This document shows positions 8,301 through 17,181 of a stretch of 64,000 nt of DNA, in pieces. Within the stretch, counting starts at the first letter, position 1; each line of letters starts with the position of its first letter. Location of the stretch: positions 1,046,001 to 1,110,000 of the forward strand of contig NZ_CP014525.1 of assembly GCF_001611975.1 (NCBI RefSeq), read 5' to 3'. The position numbers and the translations under genes were made by a program. Source of the DNA: Haematospirillum jordaniae (lineage in GTDB: Bacteria > Pseudomonadota > Alphaproteobacteria > Rhodospirillales > Rhodospirillaceae). Below the pieces are notes generated by a model. The model searched no databases. It had not been told where the DNA came from and saw only the letters and a list, made by a program, of their open reading frames with translations.

Positions 8301-11046
8301 GCGTGTCTGTGCTGCCGAAGCAGGCCGTATCGGGGATGATGGCTCTGTTATCATGGCCATGGGGATTTCTGTTGAGCTGGCTTTCTACAACGGTGGATCC
8401 TTGCCCCAGCTGGCCTCTGAAACCGCAGGAACCTTGGAGTTCTGCCAGCGTACGGGAAACCGTGACTTTCGTCCTTGGTTGATGACTGTTCAGCGTACCT
8501 GCCGTCTGTTGATGCAGGACAGCCTTGTATCTGCCGATCTCCCCGGGATTCTTGAGGAGGAGCGTGCCTTTCTGGAACGTCTTTTCAATTCGGCTCATCC
8601 TGCGCTGGCAGGTGGGGCGGGAATTGTTGTGCTATTTCTTGCGGTCATCTGTGGCGAATACGGTCATGCCCTAGAATTTGCACGCCGTATTGCGGCCGTT
8701 GCGCGCCGTATCGAGGGTACATTATCTGTTGCTATTTATGACTGGCTCTACGTTCTGGCGATTCTGAACAGTCGGAGTGTTAGCGAATCCGAACGGCGTC
8801 TGGCACTGCGGCGCTTCTTGCCCCTGATGCAGGAGCGGGCCGATATCGGTCCGGTGAACCATCTGCAACGCCTGTTGCTGGTCGAGGCCGAAGTTGCCCG
8901 CGTATCGTTCCGCCTGACAGTAGCCGAGGGTCTGTATGCCAAAGCCTTTCAGACAGCAGCGGATAACGGTATTTATGCTGACGAAATCCTGATTTGTCTT
9001 ATGGCGGCATCCTTCCATGACGGGCAGCGCCAGTCCCGTATCGCCTTGTCATGGCGGCGGCAGGCTCTTGATGTCGCGCGCAGTTGGGGAGCGGAGGGAC
9101 TGGTCTCTCTTTTGCGCAGCCGTTGGGTTGATTTGCGTGATGATGTGGGAGAGCGTCCCGGACGACCGGTCAAAACATCCCGCGAGGGAGGTCTTGATCT
9201 TGCGGCAGCCATGCGGGCTGCGCGTGTTATTTCCGGCGAGCTTCAGCGCTCTGTCCTGTTGGAGAATATTCTGCGGATTACAATGGGTGCTGCAAGTGCC
9301 AGCCGTGGGTTGTTATTCCTGAGGGGAGGCGATGGCTGGGCTATTGAGGCAGAAAGTGATGCCTCAACAGCGCGGGTGGACAGTATCCGTCGGCCGGTTG
9401 CTGTAACAGGGGATCCAGGGCAGAATGATGTTGCGATGCTGTTCAGTCCGGCTGTTTTTGCCTTGGCCGAGAGCACGGGCGAACCCGTGCTGCTGGATGA
9501 TGCGACGAAAACGGGTCCGTTCGTTCTGGATCCCTATATCAGTCATACCCAGACGCGTTCCTTGCTGTGCATGCCCCTCTCAAAAGGTGGAGCGCCCGGT
9601 GGAATGCTGTGGCTGGAGCATGCCCGGACCGCTGGCCTTTTTACACCGGCCCGGATGGAGTTCTTGCACTATCTTGCTGCACAGGCTGTTGTTGCCTTGG
9701 AAAATGCAAGGCTGTACCAGCACCTGTCCGCTCTGAACAGTGATCTTGAGACCCAGGTAGCCGAATTGGCCAGAACGCTTGGTCGCCAGAGCCGGTTGGT
9801 AGATGCAACCTTGGAATCCATACCCGATGCGTTGATTGCCTGCGATCCGGAAGGACGACTGGTGGCCTGGAACCGCCGGGCTTGTGATTTGTTCCGTATT
9901 CCACCGGGTTTACGACGACGGGGGACACCCCTGTCATCTGTTATGGAAGCTGCCGTCGCTCCGGGTTCTGCAGATACTGATGCTGTACGTCTTCTGGAAA
10001 GGGGTGGGCGCCCGCAGGGTGCTGATGGGGGCCCGGAGATGGAGAGTGCTGACCTTGTTTTTGCCGATGGGCGGATACTGCGGGTCCGGCGGCAGGTGAT
10101 GCCTGGCGGGGGGGAGGTCCTGATTTTCAGGGAAGTCACTGGCGAGCTGAAGCGCGAGCAGGAACTGGAAACGGCACGGACGGCGGCAGAGCGTGCCTTG
10201 TCAGACTTGCGCAGCGCCCGCCACGACCTGATTCAGGCTGAAAAGATGGCATCCTTGGGTGAACTGGTCGCCGGCGTTTCCCACGAAATTAATACCCCGG
10301 TTGGTGTGACCCTAACAGCCGCTTCTTTCCTGATGGAGCGGGCCAATGTGATCAACCGCCAAATGGCATCAGGGGTATTGCGGAAGTCCGAGTTCGAACA
10401 GTTTGTGGCGCAGGCCACGGAAACGACATCCCTGATGGTGGCAAATATCCAGCGCGCGGCAGATCTGATCAACAGCTTTAAACAGATCGCTGTCGATCGG
10501 AGTGGAGGTGAAAAAACGCGCTTCCGGTTGTCGGAGTATATCAATGATGTCTTGCGTAGTTTCGGGCCCATGCTGCGCAAGGCAGGCCATCGCCTTGAGG
10601 TTTCCTGCCCCCCGGATCTGGAGATTGTCAGTTGGCCTGGGGCCTTGTCCCAAATTTTATCCAATTTTGTGACAAATGCCGTCATGCACGCTTATGACGA
10701 AGGGCAGAAAGGCATTCTGTCCGTCAGTGTCCGTCCGATCGCCGGAGGTATGCTGGAGCTGGTGTTTGCTGATGATGGAAAGGGAGTATCCGGAGAAGTG
10801 AGGGACCGTATGTTCGATCCCTTCTTTACAACCCGTCGCGGATCCGGTGGATCGGGGTTGGGTCTGAACATTGTGTTCAATCTTGTGACCGGTGTTCTTG
10901 GGGGAACGATAACGGTGGACTCCGAACCTGGAAGAGGCACCCGGCTTGTTATCACTATGCCGGTTGAACCAGAAGGAGCAACGCAAAGTGGGCCTTTGGC
11001 AGCCCTGACGGTTACAAACCAAGGGCCGCCACGTCTTCACGACTGA
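5326..11046 (+). CDS. Giant Ser/Thr-kinase-like / AAA ATPase / GAF / PAS / sensor histidine kinase
   Basis: A 1906-residue multidomain signalling protein. Residues about 5-265 are a eukaryotic-type kinase fold with the VVVK lysine (K36). The catalytic loop reads HRNVSTVNVLL (N128 replaces the HRD aspartate) and DFG reads DLD. A predicted ATPase follows with Walker A GPAGIGKT (319-326) and Walker B VMDD (448), then about 800 residues of helical repeats, a GAF domain (about 1299-1467) and a PAS domain (about 1489-1600). Last comes a histidine kinase with H-box H1653 (SHEINTP), N-box Asn near 1784, and DDGKGV and GSGLGLN motifs. No membrane segments are seen, so it is probably cytosolic. ATG 5326 begins the kinase fold directly and has GGGGAG upstream. 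No response regulator gene is adjacent. Confidence 0.9.
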   Translation: MRLISGYTLESCLHAGRIHTVWRGRRDSDALAVVVKYINTGLPSLDAVERLHREYRLLVRLGGTVTPPAVDFLEDQAGVVLVMADTGARTLATEISRGPFDRMTFIDTSIGLVRALSYLHAAGLLHRNVSTVNVLLDHDGTVRLADLDAVLDRTDPATFPLPPELPQMRSVHGEGRGPVRPDDFRNDYYALGCVLFEMLTGSAVRSGSSSVQVALRSPGISRPLAAIVLKLLAPAPEDRYQSLVGLEADLLACRTPSASPVPATDPASRAGGFHPGRFDRFERFAQPSRLYGRSREITMLRRCRDNVLNGEGGFVMVCGPAGIGKTTLVNEVFPLAGHLMAVMVARFGGRESWSPHGVLAEAFSEFVAGLLGGGEADLYAARARLEALPPDYLGVLLDLVPDLALIVGRRPLPDPLPLRENQARLFRSVLRFLQAVAGPSRPLVLVMDDLHEADSSSIALVRYILAEGDLRHLLVVVAWQEDAVGANHPVSSLLRRSDRNGSMPPLVALGALSVDHVVALLTDMFGGAPSGIEELANLLIAHSGGNPFWIHTLLRILNDQGKIVLDRTTWTWSWDGAVLGEYLSAHDPRDALHQAIDDLGAECCKILMTAACLGSFVSMDLLTRVVHLAPAVILERLGIALERGVLLLPHAPVPDPDGGHGVPYLIFNHHLVRDAVVSLMSEEEQAFHHQMIGLTLCQELGTDAPSVLLFTALDHVRAGHIEADDPRLGGRLAELEHEAARRAAALAAYAVAYDHAVSGIDSLGSDPWQLHPVLAHDLFLAQAESACALDFRDSLQHAADALLAGTGDVAAAAPALEYLIFSLAAEGNRAEAMAVAVSALSSMGLNVRPDNSWFGRGLTKIRLSWLFPRLMVTEPQASSGPSRSLDAAVGLLFTAATACFPSGPALSPRAVAVLVRLALDSGTPGSLAAAHASAVMQVASEGRIRLAESLARRTIRFIASLPSGMMRVRAELAARCLGLHWGENLHAARDALRVCAAEAGRIGDDGSVIMAMGISVELAFYNGGSLPQLASETAGTLEFCQRTGNRDFRPWLMTVQRTCRLLMQDSLVSADLPGILEEERAFLERLFNSAHPALAGGAGIVVLFLAVICGEYGHALEFARRIAAVARRIEGTLSVAIYDWLYVLAILNSRSVSESERRLALRRFLPLMQERADIGPVNHLQRLLLVEAEVARVSFRLTVAEGLYAKAFQTAADNGIYADEILICLMAASFHDGQRQSRIALSWRRQALDVARSWGAEGLVSLLRSRWVDLRDDVGERPGRPVKTSREGGLDLAAAMRAARVISGELQRSVLLENILRITMGAASASRGLLFLRGGDGWAIEAESDASTARVDSIRRPVAVTGDPGQNDVAMLFSPAVFALAESTGEPVLLDDATKTGPFVLDPYISHTQTRSLLCMPLSKGGAPGGMLWLEHARTAGLFTPARMEFLHYLAAQAVVALENARLYQHLSALNSDLETQVAELARTLGRQSRLVDATLESIPDALIACDPEGRLVAWNRRACDLFRIPPGLRRRGTPLSSVMEAAVAPGSADTDAVRLLERGGRPQGADGGPEMESADLVFADGRILRVRRQVMPGGGEVLIFREVTGELKREQELETARTAAERALSDLRSARHDLIQAEKMASLGELVAGVSHEINTPVGVTLTAASFLMERANVINRQMASGVLRKSEFEQFVAQATETTSLMVANIQRAADLINSFKQIAVDRSGGEKTRFRLSEYINDVLRSFGPMLRKAGHRLEVSCPPDLEIVSWPGALSQILSNFVTNAVMHAYDEGQKGILSVSVRPIAGGMLELVFADDGKGVSGEVRDRMFDPFFTTRRGSGGSGLGLNIVFNLVTGVLGGTITVDSEPGRGTRLVITMPVEPEGATQSGPLAALTVTNQGPPRLHD

Positions 11047-11093
11047 TCAGGAGACAATCCGGATTTTGCTTCTGATCGAGGGTAGGCCCATGC

Positions 11094-12224
11094 CTAGACG
11101 GAGACCTTGAGGATCGTGTCAAAAATCTTTGCGTTCCGGATCTTTTTCTTGAGAAGGAGGGGATTGTCCCGGATCTTGAGGACAGAGGCATAGGTTTGTG
11201 AGAGCTGTTCGCTTTGCATCACAGAGCGTAGCAAAACTTGGGCCTTCAGGGATTCCTCGCTTTTCAGCTTCTCTATTTCCGCTGCCTGGGCTTCCGCAGT
11301 CTTTATGTTATCGGCATCAATGGATGCGATGGCGGCTTTTGCCCTTTGTGCGTAGAACTCAGCGGTAATTTTCATGCTTTCAATGCGGGTCTTTTGCGCG
11401 ACAATGGTGCCCCGCGCAGTCTCGATGTCTTTCAGCGCGCGCGCACGTCCATCTTCGGTTGCCAAGTCTTCGTAGAACCATGAGTCAGCAACGTCAAGCC
11501 CACTGCGTTTCACCGTAAAGCCAGTCATTGTCTGCGGTACAGCGGTACTGGCCCCGATCGTGAAGTCAACAGTTCCATCGGGATTGATTGCATCCAAGCG
11601 CACGCCACCGGTTAAAGTGCCAGAGTTTTTAGTTTCTTTCCCATCTTGATATTCAATCAAAGAGTTTGAAGTTCTGTTTGCTTCCCACCGGATATTACCC
11701 TTCTCGAGGGAAAAGCGTGCGGAAAGATCCCGTCCATATTCAATCTGTTCGCCCTCAGTGATTCCGGTCCTGTAAATCAGTCCACCGCTTTGGCTGTCCA
11801 GCAGCGGTGTGCGCCCACGTGCACTGGTAATGGAGACGTCCATGGAGCGGATATAAGACTGAAGGGTTTGTGCGTAGGCCGCTACATTTTCAGGCTTCTC
11901 AGCAGAATCAGCTTCTGCCTTCTGGACGACGTACTTCATCTGGGGCAGCGTGTTGGCAATATCGGTCAGGGCCTGAAGTGCATAGTCAATCTTGTCAACG
12001 GCACTCCGCACGCTGTCTTCGGTACGTGCCCATTTTGCGCGATCGAGACCTTTTGCCGATACCGATGCGGCATAGCGATCCCCAATCATGGCTGCCTTGG
12101 CATTCAGTTGATTTTGTATGGTTTCTTGGAGCTTGGCGGTTACAACTAAAGACTTATTGAACGTATTGACAGCGGTCAAGACGTTGGGTGTTGGCATTCT
12201 GCGTAGTTGGGTTAAGTCTACCAT
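11094..12224 (-). CDS. Flagellin-like helical/coiled-coil protein of unknown function
   Basis: A 376-residue protein with no recognised catalytic motif. Residues 1-120 and about 265-376 are strongly helical, with heptad-like patterns (LQETIQNQLNAKAAMIG; EIEKLKSEESLKAQVLLRSV). They flank a beta-rich centre (GNIRWEANRTSNSLIEYQDG, then VDFTIGASTAV). This helix-beta-helix layout is that of flagellins and hook-associated proteins, and it sits in an island with a flagellin and pseudaminic-acid genes. That is suggestive only: the conserved flagellin N- and C-terminal sequences are not obvious. The start could be ATG 12224 or an in-frame GTG at 12266; ribosome binding sites are weak for both. It is convergent with the giant kinase gene. 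Confidence 0.6.
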   Translation of the reverse strand: MVDLTQLRRMPTPNVLTAVNTFNKSLVVTAKLQETIQNQLNAKAAMIGDRYAASVSAKGLDRAKWARTEDSVRSAVDKIDYALQALTDIANTLPQMKYVVQKAEADSAEKPENVAAYAQTLQSYIRSMDVSITSARGRTPLLDSQSGGLIYRTGITEGEQIEYGRDLSARFSLEKGNIRWEANRTSNSLIEYQDGKETKNSGTLTGGVRLDAINPDGTVDFTIGASTAVPQTMTGFTVKRSGLDVADSWFYEDLATEDGRARALKDIETARGTIVAQKTRIESMKITAEFYAQRAKAAIASIDADNIKTAEAQAAEIEKLKSEESLKAQVLLRSVMQSEQLSQTYASVLKIRDNPLLLKKKIRNAKIFDTILKVSV

Positions 12225-12573
12225 AAGTTGCCACGCCCTTTTCTCAGAAACTCCTGACGGCAACACTGCCAGAAAAGCCTTACGGAAAGCTTTCCAAGCA
12301 CACGTTACATAGTGCGTGCTTTGTCATGGGGAGTCATCTGGAAAGAGAAGTACGGTGGTTCACCATTTCTCTGCGTTGCTTTTTCTCGTTGTCCAACAAG
12401 GAGAAAGCTGTACGGCTTGTTTCCAGTATACTCTTGTCAGATGTCAAAATATGTCTGTTTTGCAACGAATCGTGGGCTGTAGAATCCCTTGCCCTTTTCA
12501 AGGAGTGGCCGGGGCAGTCTGGTTCCCGATTCGGCCTGCATGATGCGTGGTAAAGGCAAGAGAGCCGTTTTCA
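12225..12573. other. Intergenic region upstream of the flagellin-like gene, with palindrome
   Basis: About 350 bases between the end of the pseFG fusion gene and the start of the flagellin-like gene, both minus strand. It contains a perfect 12-base palindrome GGAAAGCTTTCC at 12284-12295, about 60 bases upstream of the downstream start, which could be an operator or chance. A short plus-strand open frame (75 codons) has no supporting features. No convincing terminator with a T-run was found after the pseFG gene. Confidence 0.35.
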
Positions 12574-14700
12574 TTACATTGGTTCTTGTGCAAACAGGTT
12601 ATTACCTAGGGGCGTGTATCCGGCCTGCATGAGTATGACGCCCGGAATTGTCTCTTCGTGGGCTATAAGCTTCTCCCATGGAGCCAGTCGACGAGCTAGG
12701 ATCAGGGTGGCTTCGATCACATCTGCGGTCCTTGTTTCCAAGGATACTGTGAGCATCATCGCGGGTGCTTTTGCATTCTCATCATCGCTGCCCGCGTTGG
12801 TAGATACGTGTTCCAGTGTTAATGACCCGTATTTCTGCCCATCGACCAAGATATCGGATACAAGATGATCTCGCCCTTGATGCTTCTGTGTTTCCGTTTT
12901 TTGGACGGGATGGAGTGTGACAGAAGATCCTGCCGGCGTGACGGCAGGAAACAAGGCACACATGGCTCGTAATAGGCCACGTCCGTCACATAGGGATGCT
13001 GCTGCCTGTGCTATTGCAGCGCGTTTACCTGGGTTATGAAGCATAACGTGTATGCTTCTCTCCAAGTCACCGATACGGAGATCAGCGCGGGGCCCCAAGT
13101 CCAAAGCGGCCCGATGTTCTGAGAAAAGCGCGCTCGTTTCCTTCTGGTTGTCGGCAATCTGGATCAGTATGGACGGCAGGCCAAGGCAACACCGTTCAAA
13201 GGCGCTGACGCCTCCGGCACCGATCGCCATATCAGCCTTGAGCAGTAAGGAGGGCATATCCTCAGCATCAATGTGAAGTTGTGCGGGGGGATCACATTGA
13301 GCGGCGGCGGCCCTGATGGCTTCCAGCCATGGTGAACCTGAGCCAATGACAACATCAATGGTCAAGCCTTGGACTGTTGTGCGCAGAACATCCAAAGCCA
13401 GGGATGTTGTATTATCCGGGTCTGTCAGGCCGAATGAGACTAAAATTCTTTCAACAGGTTGCATGCACTGGCGCCGTTCCAGTGCTTTGTGACGCAGTGC
13501 TAGGAATGCGGGATTGAGGATTGCCCAGTCCGGGCCACATAGCCACGGTCCTGGGCCTGCCGGGGGCAGGGGTATGGCAGACAGGACAGCGCCGCAATGT
13601 GCGCGCCCCTGGAGGTCATCAAGGCTCAGGATCATTCTTGCCCAGCCGTACAGGCTTTGTTCCCACGTGGCATCTAGGTCATAGTGATCGACGACAAGAA
13701 GGTCGCATCCATCGGGCATCCAGTGACGCAGGGCATCGGGGTCCATGACCGAATCATCCGATAACTCCAAGGTTCCCGGTGGCTTGGTCCGGCCTGTTGC
13801 CTCAAAGCTGCCTGTTGCAACGGCAAAATGACAGGACCAGTCCAAGGCTGACAGTCCTTGGCTGAGATTCAGGCAGCGCATCAGGTGTCCCCCTCCGCGC
13901 CTTGGACCGGCATCACACCGGATGATTGCCGTCTTGCCTGCACGGAGGGCATCTGCCCGCAGCGACTTTTTCAGCCCTTCCAGACGGTCATGTCCGGCAT
14001 TGATTGATGCCAGTTCAGGATAGCGGCGCATGATGGCTGCAGGTGCGGACCAACTGAAACGGTTTTCATCCGTGGGCATCCTAGAAAAAAGAGTGCGCAG
14101 GAAAACCAGATCATCCGGGGTGTCAAGAGTCCAGCGCCACAAGCATTCCGGCTCGCCCGGGCCGGGCAGGGTTGCCTTGCGCGCAGCCGGATGGTTACGG
14201 ATAAAGGGACCAACATGTTCCCGCTCGCTGGGGCGACGGGCTTCCTTGTGGGCACGGTCAAGCCATTGCAGGGTGAACGCTTCTGCCTCCAGCCCGTGCG
14301 GCCAGAGGGGAGGAGCGGCATTGCAGGCATAGTCTATATCGGTCGTAACCAGTGCCAGAACCTGTCCATTGACCGACGGGTCTGTCAGCGGGCAATCGCT
14401 GGTGACCCTGAGAATGATATCGGCACCGAAGGCATGGGCTGCGCCATGAAACCGCGACAGGACGTCATCGCGCGATCCCCTCCACACGGGAAAGCCAAGG
14501 CGGGTTGCTTCCTGTACAACGGGTTCATCGGTTTGTTCGTCGGGGATTGCCACCACAACCTGGTTTACCCCGGGCGTTGCGGCACATCGTTCCAGGACAT
14601 GTGCCAGAACAGTCTTTCCCGCCAAGTCTTCCAGCACCTTTCCCGGCAAACGGGATGATGTCATCCGGGCCTGGACTATGCAGACTGTTTTTGTCATCAA
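12574..14700 (-). CDS. Fused SpsF-type cytidylyltransferase / PseG-type UDP-sugar hydrolase
   Basis: A 708-residue fusion. Residues 1 to about 250 are an SpsF/PseF-like nucleotidyltransferase (QARMTSSRLPGKVLEDL), expected to load the finished nonulosonic acid onto CMP. Residues about 255-600 match PseG, which removes UDP from UDP-2,4-diacetamido-trideoxy-altrose. They carry RCDAGPRRGGGHLMRCL with the catalytic-type His and the C-terminal GAGGVSAFERCCLGLPS plus IADNQ. The last 105 or so residues (LVDGQKYGSLTLEHV onwards) match nothing I recognise. The ATG overlaps the stop of pseC by four bases, so it is the third gene of the pse operon. Separate pseF and pseG genes are usual in other bacteria. 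The domain calls are good; the activity of the tail is unknown. Confidence 0.85.
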   Translation of the reverse strand: MMTKTVCIVQARMTSSRLPGKVLEDLAGKTVLAHVLERCAATPGVNQVVVAIPDEQTDEPVVQEATRLGFPVWRGSRDDVLSRFHGAAHAFGADIILRVTSDCPLTDPSVNGQVLALVTTDIDYACNAAPPLWPHGLEAEAFTLQWLDRAHKEARRPSEREHVGPFIRNHPAARKATLPGPGEPECLWRWTLDTPDDLVFLRTLFSRMPTDENRFSWSAPAAIMRRYPELASINAGHDRLEGLKKSLRADALRAGKTAIIRCDAGPRRGGGHLMRCLNLSQGLSALDWSCHFAVATGSFEATGRTKPPGTLELSDDSVMDPDALRHWMPDGCDLLVVDHYDLDATWEQSLYGWARMILSLDDLQGRAHCGAVLSAIPLPPAGPGPWLCGPDWAILNPAFLALRHKALERRQCMQPVERILVSFGLTDPDNTTSLALDVLRTTVQGLTIDVVIGSGSPWLEAIRAAAAQCDPPAQLHIDAEDMPSLLLKADMAIGAGGVSAFERCCLGLPSILIQIADNQKETSALFSEHRAALDLGPRADLRIGDLERSIHVMLHNPGKRAAIAQAAASLCDGRGLLRAMCALFPAVTPAGSSVTLHPVQKTETQKHQGRDHLVSDILVDGQKYGSLTLEHVSTNAGSDDENAKAPAMMLTVSLETRTADVIEATLILARRLAPWEKLIAHEETIPGVILMQAGYTPLGNNLFAQEPM

Positions 14701-15917
14701 GCCTGCAGCTCCGGCAGGGATTGCAGAGTATCAACAACGCGGTCAACCTGATCGACGGTCATTCCCGGGAACAGGGGCAGTGACAGCGTGCGGCGATAAT
14801 ACTCCATGGCACCCGGTAGTTCAGCCCATGGACTATGCTGGCGATAATAGGGTTGTGTATGCACCGGGATATAATGAACTTGGGTTCCTATACCGGCCTT
14901 GTGGAGTGCGTCCATGACGTGCGCACGGCTGGTCCCGGCAGCGTCAAAGTCGATCAGGGCAACAAAAAGATGCCACCCGGTTTGTGGACGGTGCAGGTTC
15001 TTCAGTGGACGGATCAGGGGAGCCATGGGAGCAAGTCGCTCGTGGTAGCGAGCGACTTGGGCCGCCCTGCTTTCCAGGAACCGGTCCAGCTTGCCAAGCT
15101 GGCTCAGACCAAGGGCGCACTGGATATCCGTAATACGGTAGTTTGGGCCGATATCCTGCAGTTCATAGTACCATGGATTGGCACGCTCTTCGGTGAATCC
15201 CATATCCCTGTTCATGAAGGCAGAGGGTTCCCGTGTGATGCCATGACTGCGCAGACGCTGCAGCGTCTGCCCCAGATCGGGGTCTGAGGTGGTGACGGCT
15301 CCCCCTTCGCCGGTGGTAATTGTTTTTACGGGATGGAACGAGAAGCAGGTCATGTGTGCCGTGCTTTGGTCACTTCCGACCGGAATGCCCCCTGGTTCCT
15401 GCGATCCCAGTGCATGGGCGGCATCGACCACCACGGCGCAGCTGGCGCTGCTGGCAATATCAACCAGAACCGGAACATCGGCGCTTTGTCCGGCAAAATG
15501 GACAGGCAGGACAACGCGGGGAACCAATCCGTCGGAGCGAGCCCGGCATAGGGCGGCTTCCAGATCGCAATCCCGCATCAGACCAGTCTCTGGGTCAACG
15601 TCGGAAAATACCACGTGAAGACCAATAAAACGGGCGACATTGGCTGTGGCTGCAAAGGTAACGCTGGGAACAATGGCTGCATCCCGCTTTCCCGGTTGCA
15701 GGTTCAGCGCTAGGAGTGCTAGGTGCAGGGCTGCAGTGCCACTGGAGCATGCAACAACAGATGATGCCCCGATACGCTGACCCAGCGCGTGCTCAAAGTG
15801 TGTGACAACTGGTCCTGTGGTGATCAGGTCTCCATGCAGGACCTGCACGACGGCTTCAACATCATCGTCGTCAATAAGTTGGCGCCCATATGGTAGAAAT
15901 GGTTCCGAACCCATCAT
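14697..15917 (-). CDS. pseC: UDP-4-amino-4,6-dideoxy-N-acetyl-beta-L-altrosamine transaminase PseC
   Basis: A 406-residue PLP aminotransferase of the DegT fold, the second step of pseudaminic-acid synthesis: it aminates C4 of the 4-keto-6-deoxy sugar made by PseB. Visible motifs are FLPYGRQLIDDDDV near the N-terminus, the SSGTAALHLALLAL helix, the aspartate stretch VVVDAAHALGS and the PLP lysine in SFHPVKTITTGEGGAV. It starts 22 bases after pseB and shares an ATGA overlap with the following fusion gene, so the three are one operon. The gene order pseB-pseC supports PseC over other sugar aminotransferases. Confidence 0.9.
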   Translation of the reverse strand: MMGSEPFLPYGRQLIDDDDVEAVVQVLHGDLITTGPVVTHFEHALGQRIGASSVVACSSGTAALHLALLALNLQPGKRDAAIVPSVTFAATANVARFIGLHVVFSDVDPETGLMRDCDLEAALCRARSDGLVPRVVLPVHFAGQSADVPVLVDIASSASCAVVVDAAHALGSQEPGGIPVGSDQSTAHMTCFSFHPVKTITTGEGGAVTTSDPDLGQTLQRLRSHGITREPSAFMNRDMGFTEERANPWYYELQDIGPNYRITDIQCALGLSQLGKLDRFLESRAAQVARYHERLAPMAPLIRPLKNLHRPQTGWHLFVALIDFDAAGTSRAHVMDALHKAGIGTQVHYIPVHTQPYYRQHSPWAELPGAMEYYRRTLSLPLFPGMTVDQVDRVVDTLQSLPELQA

Positions 15918-15938
15918 GTTGCTCCGGCGTGGCCCCTC

Positions 15939-17003
15939 CTAGGATGCGGGAAGAAGATGACGTTTGTCAGGAAATTTACTGTGAACGGCAGCGAGAAAAG
16001 CGTCTCGGTCAATCCACTCGTTATTTTTATCTGATGTATACGAGAAGGACTCATCAACTGGGGTTGACCCGCCAAATTCCCGGCGCGGAGTATCTGAGTG
16101 TGCAGGGGTCGGCAGCAAAATATAGCGGTCCGGCAGTTCGAGCGTCGATCGTGCATCGTCCAAGGGGATCATAGCTTCATGCAGCTTCTCGCCTGGTCGT
16201 ATGCCAACGGTGCGCAGTTTCAAGTGAGGGGCCATCCACTGTGCAATATCAACAACGCGGGCGCTGGGAATTTTTGGAACAAAGACTTCGCTGTCCTGCA
16301 TCAGGGCCAGACTGGACAAAACAAAATCCACGCCTTGTTCCAGGGAAATCCAGAAGCGTGTCATCCGCTCGTCCGTTACGGGCAGGCTGTCGACGCCTTG
16401 TGCCATCAAGTCTAGGAAGAAAGGGACTACGCTGCCCCGTGATCCCAGAACGTTGCCATAACGGACAACGCAAAAGCGGGGAGAGCCAGCGGCAATATGG
16501 CGCGCGGCTACAAAGATTTTGTCAGAAGCCAGCTTGCTGGCCCCATACAAGTTGATGGGATTGGCAGCCTTGTCAGTAGACAGTGCGACAACTTTTTTTA
16601 CGCCAGCCCGGATAGCGGCGTACACAATATTCTCGGCTCCTATGATGTTGGTATGGATGCACTCTATCGGATTGTATTCAGCTGCGGGGACTTGTTTAAG
16701 GGCTGCCGCGTGAATGACGTAATCAATACCGCGCATGGCAAACTCTAGGCGCATGCGGTCACGCACATCACCCAGAAAATAACGCATGCAGCGGTGTACA
16801 TCGGGTGAGAAGACAGCTGCCATTTCACTTTGCTTCAGCTCATCGCGGGAGAAGACAACCAAGCGCTTGGGGCGGTAGCGGTCCAGAACCGTGCGCACAA
16901 ACTGCTGGCCAAAAGACCCGGTTCCACCGGTTACCAGAATGGAAGCGCCGTCCAGATCGGGTGACGGAGAGTCGAACCGGCGGATGGGAACTGGGTCGTG
17001 CAT
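15939..17003 (-). CDS. pseB: UDP-N-acetylglucosamine 4,6-dehydratase (5-inverting) PseB
   Basis: A 354-residue extended SDR enzyme that starts pseudaminic-acid synthesis by converting UDP-GlcNAc to the 4-keto-6-deoxy-L-arabino sugar. The nucleotide motif VTGGTGSFGQQFV lies near residue 30. The family-typical FSRDELKQSEM follows, then the TDK triad in LSTDKAANPINLYGASK with the catalytic Tyr-x3-Lys, and DERMTRFWISLEQ. The start at 17003 is supported by AGGGGGA eight bases upstream; an in-frame codon at 17027 lacks one. It heads the operon pseB-pseC-pseFG. The flagellin gene starts about 310 bases away on the other strand, so both promoters lie between them. Confidence 0.93.
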   Translation of the reverse strand: MHDPVPIRRFDSPSPDLDGASILVTGGTGSFGQQFVRTVLDRYRPKRLVVFSRDELKQSEMAAVFSPDVHRCMRYFLGDVRDRMRLEFAMRGIDYVIHAAALKQVPAAEYNPIECIHTNIIGAENIVYAAIRAGVKKVVALSTDKAANPINLYGASKLASDKIFVAARHIAAGSPRFCVVRYGNVLGSRGSVVPFFLDLMAQGVDSLPVTDERMTRFWISLEQGVDFVLSSLALMQDSEVFVPKIPSARVVDIAQWMAPHLKLRTVGIRPGEKLHEAMIPLDDARSTLELPDRYILLPTPAHSDTPRREFGGSTPVDESFSYTSDKNNEWIDRDAFLAAVHSKFPDKRHLLPAS

Positions 17004-17159
17004 AAGATTTCCCCCTGTTAATGACAATCGGGAAACAATGGTGATTGATAAAATTTCCTGTTGGTACTGTACACGGAATCCGATGCAGATGATGTTTGTT
17101 TTTATATTTCATAGGCCTTTCCGGCACTAGGCAATATCTGCCTATATGTTTGTGTTTTG

Positions 17160-17181
17160 AATGGGTTAGCCACTAACCATT
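17160..17181. repeat. Inverted repeat between pseB and flagellin
   Basis: AATGGgTTAG and CTAACCATT face each other around a three-base centre, with one bulged G. The element lies about 136 bases before the flagellin ATG and about 157 bases before the pseB ATG, in the shared divergent promoter region. It could be an operator for one or both genes, or an untranslated-leader hairpin. No T-run follows, so it is not a terminator. Confidence 0.4.

Noticed and set aside
12326..12553. 75-codon plus-strand ORF between pseFG and the flagellin-like gene
   Set aside because: No ribosome binding site of note, no recognisable sequence, and composition like non-coding DNA.
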